From NCBI RefSeq assembly GCF_014207935.1, contig NZ_JACHLL010000002.1, forward strand, positions 367,865-431,864: 64,000 nucleotides of DNA. Reading direction: 5' to 3'. The notes beneath the pieces were generated by a model, which saw nothing but the letters and a program-made list of their open reading frames with translations, was not told the origin of the DNA and made no database searches. Source of the DNA: Pseudomonas fluvialis (GTDB lineage Bacteria > Pseudomonadota > Gammaproteobacteria > Pseudomonadales > Pseudomonadaceae). Position numbers and translations under genes: made by a program. Shown here in pieces: positions 17,207 through 26,082 of the stretch (position 1 is the stretch's first letter; each line of letters starts with the position of its first letter).

Positions 17207-18474
17207 TGGCCCGCTCACTCAATAATCGTATCAAGACCGCCTTCTTTAGCGCTCTGCTGGTACTGGCCGTGGCCTACCCGGTACTGGGCCTGAAGCTGAC
17301 CACCGTGGGCATCAAGCTGGAAGTGCATGGCGCCAGCCCGGCTATGCTCTGGACCATCGCCGCAGCCGCCATTGGCATGTTCCTCTGGCAACTGCTGCGC
17401 GACCGCCTGGACGGACCGCTGAGCAGCCTGCCCAGCCTGCCCGGTCTGCCCGCCTCGGCCAGCAGCTTCCTGACTCTGCCCTCGACCCAGCGCTGGATCA
17501 TCCTCGGTCTGATCGTGGTCGGTCTGGCCTGGCCGTTCTTCGGCAGTCGCGGTGCGGTGGACATCGCCACGCTGATCCTGATCTACGTGATGCTCGGCCT
17601 CGGCCTGAACATCGTGGTCGGCCTGGCGGGCCTGCTGGATCTGGGTTACGTCGGTTTCTACGCCGTCGGCGCCTACAGCTACGCCCTGCTCTCGCATTAC
17701 TACGGCCTGGGTTTCTGGACCTGTCTGCCGATCGCCGGAGCACTGGCGGCACTGTTCGGCTTCCTCCTGGGTTTCCCCGTGCTGCGTTTGCGCGGCGACT
17801 ACCTGGCCATCGTGACGCTGGGCTTTGGCGAGATCATCCGCATCCTGCTGCGCAACATGACCGAGCTGACTGGTGGCCCCAACGGCATCAGCAACATCGA
17901 CAAGCCGACCCTGTTCGGCCTGTCGTTCGAGCGCCGCGCCGCCGAAGGCATGCAGACCTTTCACGAATATTTCGGCATTGCCTACAACGGCATCAACAAG
18001 GTGATCTTCCTCTACCTGGTCGCCCTGCTGCTGGTTCTACTGACCCTGTTCGTGATCAACCGCCTGCTACGCATGCCGATCGGCCGCGCCTGGGAAGCCC
18101 TGCGCGAAGACGAGATCGCCTGCCGCGCACTGGGCATGAACCCGACCATCATCAAGCTCTCGGCCTTCACCCTGGGCGCCACCTTCGCCGGTTTCGCCGG
18201 CAGTTTCTTCGCCGCGCGCCAGGGCCTGGTCACGCCGGAGTCCTTCACCTTCATCGAGTCGGCGATCATTCTCGCCATCGTCGTGCTCGGCGGCATGGGC
18301 TCGCAGCTGGGCATCATCCTCGCGGCCGTGGTGATGATCCTGCTGCCTGAGCTGATGCGTGAATTCAGCGAGTACCGCATGCTGATGTTCGGTGCGCTGA
18401 TGGTACTGATGATGATCTGGCGTCCGCAGGGCCTGCTGCCCATGCAACGCCCGCACCTGGAGTTGAAACCATGA
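17203..18474 (+). CDS. braE: Branched-chain amino acid ABC permease BraE (LivM)
   Basis: This 423-residue permease partners BraD in the BraCDEFG importer. The N-terminal third has extra hydrophobic segments; the conserved core begins [20 protein letters not shown] and includes [21 protein letters not shown] cut short here to its key part GGPNGISNI. The loop [16 protein letters not shown] is the ATPase-contact motif. It starts ATGATG overlapping the braD stop, so either ATG may be used. Its own stop overlaps braF by four bases. Length is close to P. aeruginosa BraE. Confidence 0.94.
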   Translation: MMARSLNNRIKTAFFSALLVLAVAYPVLGLKLTTVGIKLEVHGASPAMLWTIAAAAIGMFLWQLLRDRLDGPLSSLPSLPGLPASASSFLTLPSTQRWIILGLIVVGLAWPFFGSRGAVDIATLILIYVMLGLGLNIVVGLAGLLDLGYVGFYAVGAYSYALLSHYYGLGFWTCLPIAGALAALFGFLLGFPVLRLRGDYLAIVTLGFGEIIRILLRNMTELTGGPNGISNIDKPTLFGLSFERRAAEGMQTFHEYFGIAYNGINKVIFLYLVALLLVLLTLFVINRLLRMPIGRAWEALREDEIACRALGMNPTIIKLSAFTLGATFAGFAGSFFAARQGLVTPESFTFIESAIILAIVVLGGMGSQLGIILAAVVMILLPELMREFSEYRMLMFGALMVLMMIWRPQGLLPMQRPHLELKP

Positions 18475-19238
18475 GCCGCCCGATTCTTGAAGTCAGCGGG
18501 CTGACCATGCGCTTCGGCGGCCTGCTGGCCGTCAACAATGTCGCCCTCACCGTGCAACCCAAGCAGGTGGTTTCGATGATCGGCCCCAACGGCGCCGGCA
18601 AGACCACCGTATTCAACTGCCTGACCGGCTTCTACCAGCCCACGGGTGGTGTGATCCTGCTGGACGACGAGCCGATCCATAACCTGCCGGGGCACAAGAT
18701 CGCTCGCAAAGGCGTGGTACGCACATTCCAGAACGTTCGTCTGTTCAAGGAAATGACCGCGGTGGAGAACCTGCTGGTCGCTCAGCACCGTCACCTCAAC
18801 ACCAACTTCCTCTCCGGTCTGTTGAAGACCCCGGACTTCCGCCGTAGCGAGAAGGCCGCGATGGAATACGCCGCGCACTGGCTGGAACAGGTCAACCTCA
18901 CCGAAGTGGCCAACCGCCCGGCTGGCACCCTGGCCTACGGCCAGCAGCGCCGCCTGGAAATTGCCCGCTGCATGATGACCCGCCCGCGCGTGCTGATGCT
19001 CGACGAGCCCGCCGCTGGCCTCAATCCCAGGGAAACCGAGGACCTCAAGGCGCTGATCGGCATGCTGCGCGACAAGCACGACGTCACCGTGCTGCTGATC
19101 GAGCACGACATGCATCTGGTCATGAGCATTTCCGACCACATCTACGTGATCAACCAGGGCACGCCCCTGGCCGACGGTACGCCGGAGCAGATCCGCAACA
19201 ACCCGGACGTGATCAAAGCCTATCTGGGGGAAGCGTGA
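18471..19238 (+). CDS. braF: Branched-chain amino acid ABC ATPase BraF (LivG)
   Basis: This 255-residue ATPase has Walker [13 protein letters not shown], the signature [15 protein letters not shown], Walker [14 protein letters not shown] and the switch His in [11 protein letters not shown]. LivG-type proteins carry the long insert seen here between Walker A and the signature ([15 protein letters not shown]). It pairs with BraG on the cytoplasmic face of BraDE. It begins within the end of braE by a four-base overlap. Confidence 0.95.
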   Translation: MSRPILEVSGLTMRFGGLLAVNNVALTVQPKQVVSMIGPNGAGKTTVFNCLTGFYQPTGGVILLDDEPIHNLPGHKIARKGVVRTFQNVRLFKEMTAVENLLVAQHRHLNTNFLSGLLKTPDFRRSEKAAMEYAAHWLEQVNLTEVANRPAGTLAYGQQRRLEIARCMMTRPRVLMLDEPAAGLNPRETEDLKALIGMLRDKHDVTVLLIEHDMHLVMSISDHIYVINQGTPLADGTPEQIRNNPDVIKAYLGEA

Positions 19239-19240
19239 GC

Positions 19241-19942
19241 ATGCTGACTTTCAACAACGTCTCCACCTTCTATGGCAAGATCCAGGCGCTGCACGACATC
19301 AATGTCGAAGTGCGCAAGGGCGAGATCGTCACCCTGATCGGCGCCAATGGCGCCGGCAAGTCGACCCTGCTGATGACCCTGTGCGGCTCGCCCCGCGCCG
19401 CCAGCGGCAGCATCCGTTATCAGGGTGAAGAACTGGTCGGGCTGGACACCCCGGAGATCATGCGCAAGAGCATCGCGGTAGTGCCCGAAGGGCGCCGCGT
19501 GTTCGCTCGCCTGACCGTGGAAGAGAACCTGGCCATGGGTGGCTTCTTCGGCACCAAGGCCGACAATCAGGAGCAACTGGACAAGGTCCTGCACCTGTTC
19601 CCGCGCCTGAAGGAACGTTTCGAGCAACGCGCGGGCACCATGAGCGGTGGTGAACAGCAGATGCTCGCCATTGGCCGGGCGCTGATGAGCAAGCCGCAGT
19701 TACTGCTGCTCGACGAGCCGTCACTGGGTCTGGCACCGATCATCATCCAGCAGATCTTCGACATCATTGAGCAGCTGCGCAAAGATGGCGTGACCGTGTT
19801 TCTGGTCGAGCAAAACGCCAACCAAGCGCTCAAGCTAGCTGATCGCGGCTATGTGCTGGAAAACGGTCGCATCGTCATGCAGGGCAGCGGTGCCGACCTG
19901 CTGGTCGACCCGAAAGTGCGCGACGCCTACCTCGGCGGCTGA
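19241..19942 (+). CDS. braG: Branched-chain amino acid ABC ATPase BraG (LivF)
   Basis: This 233-residue ATPase shows GANGAGKSTLLMTLCG, signature MSGGEQQMLAIGRAL, Walker B LLLLDEPSLGLAP and switch His replaced by the LivF-typical EQNANQAL (Gln at the usual His position). A GTG at 19235 overlapping the braF stop is an alternative start adding two residues; the ATG at 19241 gives the same length as P. aeruginosa BraG and better spacing to GGGGGAAG. It is the last gene of the operon, followed by an inverted repeat. Confidence 0.95.
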   Translation: MLTFNNVSTFYGKIQALHDINVEVRKGEIVTLIGANGAGKSTLLMTLCGSPRAASGSIRYQGEELVGLDTPEIMRKSIAVVPEGRRVFARLTVEENLAMGGFFGTKADNQEQLDKVLHLFPRLKERFEQRAGTMSGGEQQMLAIGRALMSKPQLLLLDEPSLGLAPIIIQQIFDIIEQLRKDGVTVFLVEQNANQALKLADRGYVLENGRIVMQGSGADLLVDPKVRDAYLGG

Positions 19943-19950
19943 CGCACCCA

Positions 19951-19977
19951 CCTCCTTGCCGCCCTGCGGCAAGGAGG
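19951..19977. terminator. Likely terminator between braG and the FHA gene
   Basis: CCTCCTTGCCGC and GCGGCAAGGAGG form a 12-bp perfect stem with a three-base loop, followed by CCTTCTCC. The T-run is weak, so termination may be inefficient. It lies between convergent genes. Confidence 0.6.
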
Positions 19978-19990
19978 CCTTCTCCGACTA

Positions 19991-20839
19991 TCAGGCCAGC
20001 AGCACGACTGCAGCCACAATCACACCCAGCACCAGCGCCCCGGCCACCAGCAGCAAGCGGCCATTACCGCTTGCCGGCGCCTGAACCGGTGCCTGAGGAG
20101 CAGCGGCCTGTGCCCGCGCAGGGTTGAGCGCCGCCGCCTGGCTCACCTGCGGCTTGCCCGCCGGCTTGGGCACCTTGACCGCCTGCATGAATACCGTGGC
20201 ATCCTCATCGGCCTGAGGCTGATCGATCTCGACCTTGGGCCCGATCACCAGAAGACTGACTGACCCCATGCGCAGTTCATCGCCAGGGCGCAGCGGGCCT
20301 GCCGCCAGCTTTTCCTGATTGACGAACACGCCGTTGGCCGATCCCAGATCCTTGAAATACAGCACGTCATCCTGCAGATAAAACTCGCAGTGGCGGCGCG
20401 ACAGTTCCTGGTCGCTGGCAAAACACAGTTCGCATTGCGCGGAGCGGCCGAAGGTCTGCGACGAACTGATTGGGTATTTGTGGCCCTGATGCTCGCCTTT
20501 GAGAACCTGCAGGAACCAGCGCGCGCTCAAGCCATCCTGACGCACACTGCTCCTGGCCGGATCGCTCAGCTCCATCTCGACAGCACCCAGGCGCAGCAGA
20601 TCGCCAGCTCGCAACTGGTAGCGACTGCCTATGCGTTCGTCATTGACGAAGGTGCCAGTCTGGCTGCCGCAGTCGCTGAGGTAGTAGTGACCCTGCTCCT
20701 GACGGATTTCGGCATGGAACGCACTGACGCCGGCGTCTTCCATGACCAGCTGGTTACGCTCGTCCTGGCCGATGGTGAAACGCTCTTCGGTAAGCCAGAG
20801 CGGCGCCTGGCGACTGTCTTTGAAATGCAGCTTGAGCAT
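19991..20839 (-). CDS. Double FHA-domain membrane protein
   Basis: This 282-residue protein has two forkhead-associated domains that bind phosphothreonine. The first lies at about residues 10-85 (GSQTGTFVNDERIGSRYQL) and the second at about 125-200 (SRRHCEFYL, GSANGVFVNQEKL). An Ala/Pro-rich linker leads to one C-terminal helix (LLLVAGALVLGVIVAAVVLLA region) that would anchor it with the FHA domains in the cytoplasm. The ATG at 20839 is the best start. It is last in a phosphatase-kinase-FHA unit, so it is a probable substrate or scaffold of the kinase. Confidence 0.8.
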   Translation of the reverse strand: MLKLHFKDSRQAPLWLTEERFTIGQDERNQLVMEDAGVSAFHAEIRQEQGHYYLSDCGSQTGTFVNDERIGSRYQLRAGDLLRLGAVEMELSDPARSSVRQDGLSARWFLQVLKGEHQGHKYPISSSQTFGRSAQCELCFASDQELSRRHCEFYLQDDVLYFKDLGSANGVFVNQEKLAAGPLRPGDELRMGSVSLLVIGPKVEIDQPQADEDATVFMQAVKVPKPAGKPQVSQAAALNPARAQAAAPQAPVQAPASGNGRLLLVAGALVLGVIVAAVVLLA

Positions 20840-20890
20840 TTTTCGTGTTAACCCTGTTGCTGATGGCGACCCGCTCGGCAAGAGCCGCGC

Positions 20891-22633
20891 TTATTGGCCA
20901 AAAAGATTGTTCCAGACCCGTTTCAGAGTATTCGGCTCTTCCTTGCTCGCCTCAGGCTCGGCCTTGCTCTGCTGAGCCTGCTCCTGCTGGCGCTGGGTCC
21001 GTGCCGCACGCGCCGAGGCCTGCAAACGCTGGTGCTCTCGCTGCATCTGCAGCAGTTCGGCATGCTCCGGCTGCACCTCCAGGCCACGCTCGATCATGCT
21101 CAGCGCCAGCGGGAAGTTGAAACGGGCATAGGCGTCCTTGGCCAGATCACGGTACAACTCGGCAACCTGCAGCAGTCCCGCCAAAGCCGCGGCATTATCC
21201 GCCTGCAGAGCAAGAATCTGCCGGTAATAGAACACCGCACTGTCATCTTCCGGGGTCAGCAGCCGCTTGTCGGCAATGCTCTGCTCGGCACGCGCCAGGT
21301 AGCCGGCGATACGCGCCTCCAGCAGCCGCTGAAGGCCGTCCAGTGCACCGGCGGCAGTGGCATCCAGCGCCAAGGCCTGACGGTAGTAATAGTCAGCGCT
21401 GTCATCGACGGGCTCGAGCAGCCTTCCTTCACTCAGCCGCTGGTCGCCCAGTACGACAAAGGAGGCGACACGCGCCTGCAGGACGCGCTGAAGACCCTCC
21501 AGCGCCGCGCGGTTGTCGTCATCGATCAGCAGCACCTGCTGAAAATAGTGATCGGCGCTGTCCTGCTCAGGCGCCACCAGTTGACCTTCAGCCAGGCGCT
21601 GTTCGGCTTGCGCCAACAGAGCATTGATCTGACTCTGCTGCTGCCAGTACAACCAGCCCGCCACGCCGGTACCCGCGGCGACCAGCAGTGTCAGCACCAG
21701 CAACAGCGGCATCATTGATCGCCGCGGGACGACTGACACCGACCCAGGACTGCGCGCGCCCGTCACAGGCGGAACACTGGCGGCCGTGACGGCCACCTTG
21801 TGCGCCGGACGCACCTGTGTGGCATCGGGGTCACCCAGGTCGATACCTTCCAGCGCCTTGAGCAAGGCCCGGCAATCGGCAAAACGCTTGTTAGGATCCT
21901 TGGCCAGCATGCGATTGAGCACACCCTGGAACACGGCCAGGTACTCCGGCAGCGTCGGTACGCCCATCTGCACGTGGTTCATCACGGTCTGGGTGAAGTT
22001 GGCCCCCCGGTAGGGATTAGTGCCGGTGAGCATCTCCAGAAAGATCACCCCCAGGCTGTAGATGTCGCTGCGCGCATCCAGGCGCAGACACTGGGTCTGC
22101 TCGGGGCTGCTGTAGGCCGGACTCCCCACCGCCACGCCAAAGTGGGTCAGCTCGCTGTCGATCTGGGTGTCCTTGGCGATACCAAAGTCGGTGATGACCG
22201 CGGTGCCATCACTACGAAACAGGATGTTGGCCGGTTTGATATCGCGGTGAATCAGGCCCTTCTCATGCACCACGGACAGACCTGTGGCGATCTGCTTGAC
22301 GATCTCCAGCGCCCGTGCCGGGGCAAAAATCTCACCCTTGTGCTGGGCCAGATCGCCGCCTGGCACGAACTCCATCGCCAGGTAATAGCGACCATCGGCC
22401 AGACGATTGATGTCGTAGATGGTGATGACCGAGGGCGTATGCAGGGAAGCGACGATATGCCCTTCCTGTATGAAGCGGGTATTGAACTCTTCGTCATCGG
22501 CGCTCAGCAGCACCTTGACCGCCACCTTGCGCTGCAAGGACTGCTGGGTAGCCAGGTACACCTCAGCCATGCCGCCCTTGCCGAGGCGACCGTGCACGGT
22601 GTAACCGGGAATATCGATCAATGTGTCATTCAT
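20891..22633 (-). CDS. Membrane serine/threonine protein kinase (Hanks type) with repeated extracytoplasmic domain
   Basis: The kinase domain spans about residues 10-270: glycine loop LGKGGMAEVY at 17-26, Lys40 in VAVK, HRDIKPAN with catalytic Asp131, and DFG at 149-151, so all core residues are present. One membrane helix follows near 308-328. The rest of the 580 residues would be periplasmic and contains three related units of about 60 residues (for example GQLVAPEQDSADHYFQQVL and GRLLEPVDDSADYYYRQAL), ending in a Gln/Ala/Glu-rich tail. Repeats of this sort may sense ligands or bind envelope partners; that is inference. The PP2C gene lies 14 bases upstream. It is related to P. aeruginosa Stk1, but no type VI secretion genes are present here. 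Confidence 0.88.
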   Translation of the reverse strand: MNDTLIDIPGYTVHGRLGKGGMAEVYLATQQSLQRKVAVKVLLSADDEEFNTRFIQEGHIVASLHTPSVITIYDINRLADGRYYLAMEFVPGGDLAQHKGEIFAPARALEIVKQIATGLSVVHEKGLIHRDIKPANILFRSDGTAVITDFGIAKDTQIDSELTHFGVAVGSPAYSSPEQTQCLRLDARSDIYSLGVIFLEMLTGTNPYRGANFTQTVMNHVQMGVPTLPEYLAVFQGVLNRMLAKDPNKRFADCRALLKALEGIDLGDPDATQVRPAHKVAVTAASVPPVTGARSPGSVSVVPRRSMMPLLLVLTLLVAAGTGVAGWLYWQQQSQINALLAQAEQRLAEGQLVAPEQDSADHYFQQVLLIDDDNRAALEGLQRVLQARVASFVVLGDQRLSEGRLLEPVDDSADYYYRQALALDATAAGALDGLQRLLEARIAGYLARAEQSIADKRLLTPEDDSAVFYYRQILALQADNAAALAGLLQVAELYRDLAKDAYARFNFPLALSMIERGLEVQPEHAELLQMQREHQRLQASARAARTQRQQEQAQQSKAEPEASKEEPNTLKRVWNNLFGQ

Positions 22634-22647
22634 AGGTCATTCAGACT

Positions 22648-23478
22648 TCAGGCGCGTTTGCGCAAGGCAAACAGATGACCGAACAGGCCACGTTTGCGCG
22701 GTTCACTGACAGGCTCTGCCGGCAATGCCGGAGCCAGTACGATGCAAGATATATTGTCCTTGCCGCCGTGTTGCTTGGCCGCATTGACCAGCGAGGACAC
22801 CAGGCCATCGAGCGTCGCTGCCTGGGTGCACAGATCGAGAATCTCTGCATCTTCCAGTTCGGTACTCAGACCATCACTGCACAACAGGAGGATTTCCCCG
22901 GCCTGCAGCTGCCCCTGCACGAAGCCGGGTTCGAACGCCTCGACCGGTAAGCCCAGGCACTGGGTGATCACATTACGCCGGGGATGCTGACGCGCCTGCT
23001 GCGCGGTCATTTCCCCGGCATCGACCATCGCCTGCACCCAGCTGTGGTCGCAACTAAGCTGCTCGACCTGCTGCGCGCTGATGCGGTAGGCACGGCTGTC
23101 CCCCACCCAAACCAGCTTGAAATCGATGCCATGCAGCTGCACCGCCACCAGTGTGGTGCCCATGCCACGGCTGGCGCTGTCCTCGGCGGCCGCCGCAATG
23201 ATCGCCGCATGGGCAGAGCGTGCCGCCATGAGCAGATCAACCCCCTGCCCCACCTCCTCCTGCAACACCTTGACGGCCAGGGCACTGGCCACCTCGCCAC
23301 GCTGGTGCCCACCCATGCCGTCGGCGACGGCCCACAGGCCAAGCTCGTGGTTACACAGCAAGGCATCTTCATTGTGCTCACGCACCTGCCCAGGATCGCT
23401 CAGGGCGGCAAAATGCGCATGGCTGGCTGACGGGGAACTGGACATAGGCAAGGCAGGGACCTGTATACGGCGGGTCAT
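22648..23478 (-). CDS. PP2C-type serine/threonine phosphatase
   Basis: This 276-residue (or 265 from an ATG at 23445) metal-dependent phosphatase would oppose the kinase encoded next. It carries the PP2C motifs SDPGQVREHNEDALL, AVADGMGGHQRGEVAS, VWVGDSRAYRI and LLCSDGLSTELEDAE, whose aspartates bind the two metal ions. It resembles Stp1/PppA phosphatases. It is the first gene of the unit. Neither candidate start has a strong ribosome-binding site, so the N-terminus is uncertain. A C-terminal basic tail (RKRGLFGHLFALRKRA) is unusual but has no assigned role. Confidence 0.9.
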   Translation of the reverse strand: MTRRIQVPALPMSSSPSASHAHFAALSDPGQVREHNEDALLCNHELGLWAVADGMGGHQRGEVASALAVKVLQEEVGQGVDLLMAARSAHAAIIAAAAEDSASRGMGTTLVAVQLHGIDFKLVWVGDSRAYRISAQQVEQLSCDHSWVQAMVDAGEMTAQQARQHPRRNVITQCLGLPVEAFEPGFVQGQLQAGEILLLCSDGLSTELEDAEILDLCTQAATLDGLVSSLVNAAKQHGGKDNISCIVLAPALPAEPVSEPRKRGLFGHLFALRKRA

Positions 23479-23621
23479 AGTCTAAGAGCGAGCCGACTGC
23501 GGGTACAGCGAACGGCGCGCAGCGGCCATGATGCTTGGCCGTCCAGGGACTGACCAGCCACCAAGCATGACAACACCGGCGAACTGTTAACCAGTCGAGG
23601 GTTGCCGCCAGTTCAGCGGGC

Positions 23622-23652
23622 TGACTCACCAGCTCGCGGAAGTCGCTATAAT
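23622..23652 (+). promoter_or_regulatory. Candidate promoter of the 74-residue gene
   Basis: A perfect TATAAT at 23647-23652 lies 34 bases before the ATG at 23686. The best upstream hexamer, TGACTC at 23622-23627, is 19 bases away, so the -35 is weak. Confidence 0.4.
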
Positions 23653-23685
23653 GCCTGCCGTTTCCTTATCCGCGCAGTCCAGTCC

Positions 23686-23910
23686 ATGACACAGAACACG
23701 CCTGAAACAGAAACACCGACCATGTCGACAACCGATCCCGCACCCGAGGAGAAATCTGCCGGAGGTTTCACCTTCTCAGCCGCCAAACTGGCTGAGCTGG
23801 CCAAGCAGAAAAAAAACCAGCCCTGGTACCAGCAGGGTAACAACTGCAACCATGACCAGCGCCCCGGCCCTGCTCCACGCGGCACGCGCCGTGCGATGGG
23901 CAAACGCTGA
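23686..23910 (+). CDS. Small hypothetical protein (74 aa)
   Basis: This 74-residue protein begins MTQNTPETETPTMSTTD, is Thr/Pro-rich at the start, has a helix-like SAAKLAELAKQKKNQ, and ends with an Arg-rich WYQQGNNCNHDQRP...RRAMGKR tail. There is no signal peptide or membrane helix. A second ATG at 23722 would give 62 residues. A perfect TATAAT lies upstream. The region from the phosphatase start to this promoter (23479-23621) holds nothing I recognise. The family is unknown to me. Confidence 0.6.
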   Translation: MTQNTPETETPTMSTTDPAPEEKSAGGFTFSAAKLAELAKQKKNQPWYQQGNNCNHDQRPGPAPRGTRRAMGKR

Positions 23911-24045
23911 CCCCAGCCTTGGTTGGGCGCTGACCATCCGGCGGAATCCCCGCCCCAAAAGGCAGCATTCCCCTTGTCAGAGCAGGCTTAATCTCTGCAT
24001 GCTAACCGCATAACAAAAAGGCCTTGAGCCAAGGAATGCGTTGGC

Positions 24046-25041
24046 ATGCTGAACCGCCTGAAGAACGACTTTCAACTGTCGATCATTTCTCTCATGGGCC
24101 TGTTCGGGGTACTGGGTATTACACCCTATGCCATCTACCGCCTGAGCGAACACAACTGGGTGGTCGGCATCGCCGATTGCATCATCGTGCTGTCCACCCT
24201 GCTCGCCGTCGGCCACGCCTGGCGCACCGGCGACACGGTCAAACCCGGCCTGTGGGTGTCAATCATCTTCTCCATCGCCGCCACCGTGATCACCATCAAG
24301 CTGGGGGTCAACGGCCTGTTCTGGATCTATCCGCTGATTCTCTTCAACTTCTTCATGGTCACCCCCGGCAAGGCCCTGCTGACCATGATCGGCGTACTCA
24401 GCGCACTGGTTGGCTATGCCAGCAGTCATTCCGGCACGGTCTTTGAGAGCCATTACCAGATGGTTTCCTTCCTCGTCACCACGGGCATGGCCAGCATCCT
24501 TGCTTTCATCTTCGCCTACCGCACACGCAATCAGCGCGACCAACTGCAACGCCTGGCGAGCAAGGACCCTCTGACCGGCGCGCGCAATCGCCGCGCCATG
24601 AGCGAAGAGTTGCAGATGGCCGTCGCCGCCAAGCAGCGCAGCAGCGCCGACTTCGGCGTACTGGCGATGGACCTCGATCACTTCAAACAGATCAATGATC
24701 GCTTTGGCCACCACATCGGCGACCGCGTACTCACCGACTTTGTCAGCCTGGTCAAAAGCCACTCGCGCAAACAGGATCGGCTCTACCGCCTGGGCGGCGA
24801 GGAGTTTCTCCTGCTCCTGCCAGATACCGACTGCGCCGGGCTACGAGCCGCCGCCGAGCATCTGCTGCAACAGGTCAATCAGGGCCTGAGCAGCCCAGGC
24901 GGAGCGGTAACCGTATCGATCGGCGGCGCCAACCTGCAACACGAGGAAAGCTGGGAAAGCTGGCTGCACCGCGCCGACCAGCAGCTCTATGCCGCCAAAC
25001 ATGGTGGTCGCAACCGCAGCTGCATTGCCACCCCAGCCTGA
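24046..25041 (+). CDS. Membrane diguanylate cyclase
   Basis: This 331-residue protein makes c-di-GMP from two GTP. The first 165 residues contain about five or six hydrophobic helices with no recognised sensor domain; a GGDEF domain follows from LASKDPLTGARNRRAM, with an intact active site RLGGEEF and MDLDHFKQINDRFGH. I see no RxxD inhibitory site at the usual place before GGEEF (SRKQDRLYRLGGEEF offers no clean match). AAGGA lies ten bases before the ATG at 24046. It is monocistronic, ending at a strong terminator. The layout resembles HsbD-type cyclases of P. aeruginosa. Confidence 0.9.
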   Translation: MLNRLKNDFQLSIISLMGLFGVLGITPYAIYRLSEHNWVVGIADCIIVLSTLLAVGHAWRTGDTVKPGLWVSIIFSIAATVITIKLGVNGLFWIYPLILFNFFMVTPGKALLTMIGVLSALVGYASSHSGTVFESHYQMVSFLVTTGMASILAFIFAYRTRNQRDQLQRLASKDPLTGARNRRAMSEELQMAVAAKQRSSADFGVLAMDLDHFKQINDRFGHHIGDRVLTDFVSLVKSHSRKQDRLYRLGGEEFLLLLPDTDCAGLRAAAEHLLQQVNQGLSSPGGAVTVSIGGANLQHEESWESWLHRADQQLYAAKHGGRNRSCIATPA

Positions 25042-25066
25042 AGCCATTAATCACTTTCGCACGCAC

Positions 25067-25094
25067 AAAAAAGGCAGCCAAGGCTGCCTTTTTT
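25067..25094. terminator. Bidirectional Rho-independent terminator
   Basis: AAAAAAGGCAGCC and GGCTGCCTTTTTT form a near-perfect palindrome between the convergent cyclase and crotonase genes. Confidence 0.92.
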
Positions 25095-25115
25095 GCGTGA
25101 TGACTGAGCGAGGCA

Positions 25116-25958
25116 TCAGCCCTCGAACAAGCCCTTGACTGGGAACAGGTTGTCGAACTGTGCCTGACTTTTGGTCGCCTTGGCCTGGAAGGTTTTCATC
25201 ATGTCGTGCGGGCGGAACATGCCGGACTGCCAGGTTGCCATGTACTTGAGACTGTCGGCCACACTGTGGTCGCGACTGTAATTGAGCATCTCCTTGCAGC
25301 CGGTAACGGCAAGCGGCGAGTGCTTGGCAATCTGTGCAGCAATGGCCATCACGCCGTCGAGCATCGCCTCCTGGCTCTCGAACACCTGATTGACCAGGCC
25401 CAGCGCCAGCGCCTCCTGAGCCGAGAAATTGCGCCCGGTAAAGGCCAGTTCGCGCACGACGCCCTGCGGAATAAGCTTCGGCAAACGCTGCAGCGTACCG
25501 ACGTCGGCAGTCATGCCCAGCTCAGTTTCCTTGATGGTGAAGTAGGCATCCGAAGTGGCGTAACGGCAGTCAGCCGCACAGACCATGTCCAGTGCTCCGC
25601 CGATACAGCCGCCATGAATCGCCGCCAGCACGGGCAAACGCACCTCTTCCAGCGAACTGAGCGTGGCCTGCAGCTGCAATACGACACGACGCAGGTTTTC
25701 CGCCATGCGCCCCGGATCGCCACCCATCGGTACACTTTTCGGATTGCTGAAAACGCCCAGATCCATGCCGGCGGAGAAATGCTTGCCGGTGGAGGAAATC
25801 ACGATGACCCTCGCCTCGCCGCTGGCTTCGATGTCGCGCATGCACTGCGGCAACTCCACCCAGAAATCGGCATTCATCGAATTGAGCGCCTCAGGGCGAC
25901 TCAACTGCACATGGGCAATGTGCTCGGCCAGGGTGACAGTGAAGCTTTTATAGGTCAT
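25116..25958 (-). CDS. Crotonase family, delta3,5-delta2,4-dienoyl-CoA isomerase-like
   Basis: This 280-residue enoyl-CoA hydratase/isomerase superfamily member has the oxyanion-hole segments FSAGMDLGVF and HGGCIGGALDMVCAADCRYA. The later segment FTIKETELGMTADVGTLQRL resembles peroxisomal dienoyl-CoA isomerase ECH1, whose catalytic Glu and Asp fall in that stretch. It would help beta-oxidation of unsaturated fatty acids. The ATG at 25958 is the only suitable start. It is divergent from a TetR regulator over 124 bases containing a palindrome that overlaps its own -35 element, so repression by that regulator is likely. Confidence 0.85.
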   Translation of the reverse strand: MTYKSFTVTLAEHIAHVQLSRPEALNSMNADFWVELPQCMRDIEASGEARVIVISSTGKHFSAGMDLGVFSNPKSVPMGGDPGRMAENLRRVVLQLQATLSSLEEVRLPVLAAIHGGCIGGALDMVCAADCRYATSDAYFTIKETELGMTADVGTLQRLPKLIPQGVVRELAFTGRNFSAQEALALGLVNQVFESQEAMLDGVMAIAAQIAKHSPLAVTGCKEMLNYSRDHSVADSLKYMATWQSGMFRPHDMMKTFQAKATKSQAQFDNLFPVKGLFEG

Positions 25959-26009
25959 CGCGAATACCCATCAGGAGGCCGGGCGGAATGCCCAAGCCGG
26001 CAGTGCGCC

Positions 26010-26040
26010 ACGATAGGAGGGCAATCCTGACACTGTCAAG
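26010..26040 (-). promoter_or_regulatory. Promoter of the crotonase gene overlapped by a palindromic operator
   Basis: On the minus strand TTGACA (26039-26034) and TATCGT (26015-26010) are 18 bases apart. The -35 is part of CCTGACA-C-TGTCAAG (26026-26040), palindromic in six of seven pairs. Such a site is a plausible binding site for the TetR protein encoded divergently. A TATACT at 26070-26075 may serve the tetR gene. Confidence 0.5.
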
Positions 26041-26082
26041 TTTACCTAGGTCATCCGCCTCGCCCTGCTTATACTCGGCTCC

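Noticed and set aside
20891-23478. Type VI secretion regulatory cluster
   Set aside because: The kinase, phosphatase and FHA genes resemble those near type VI clusters, but no structural secretion gene is present in the window.
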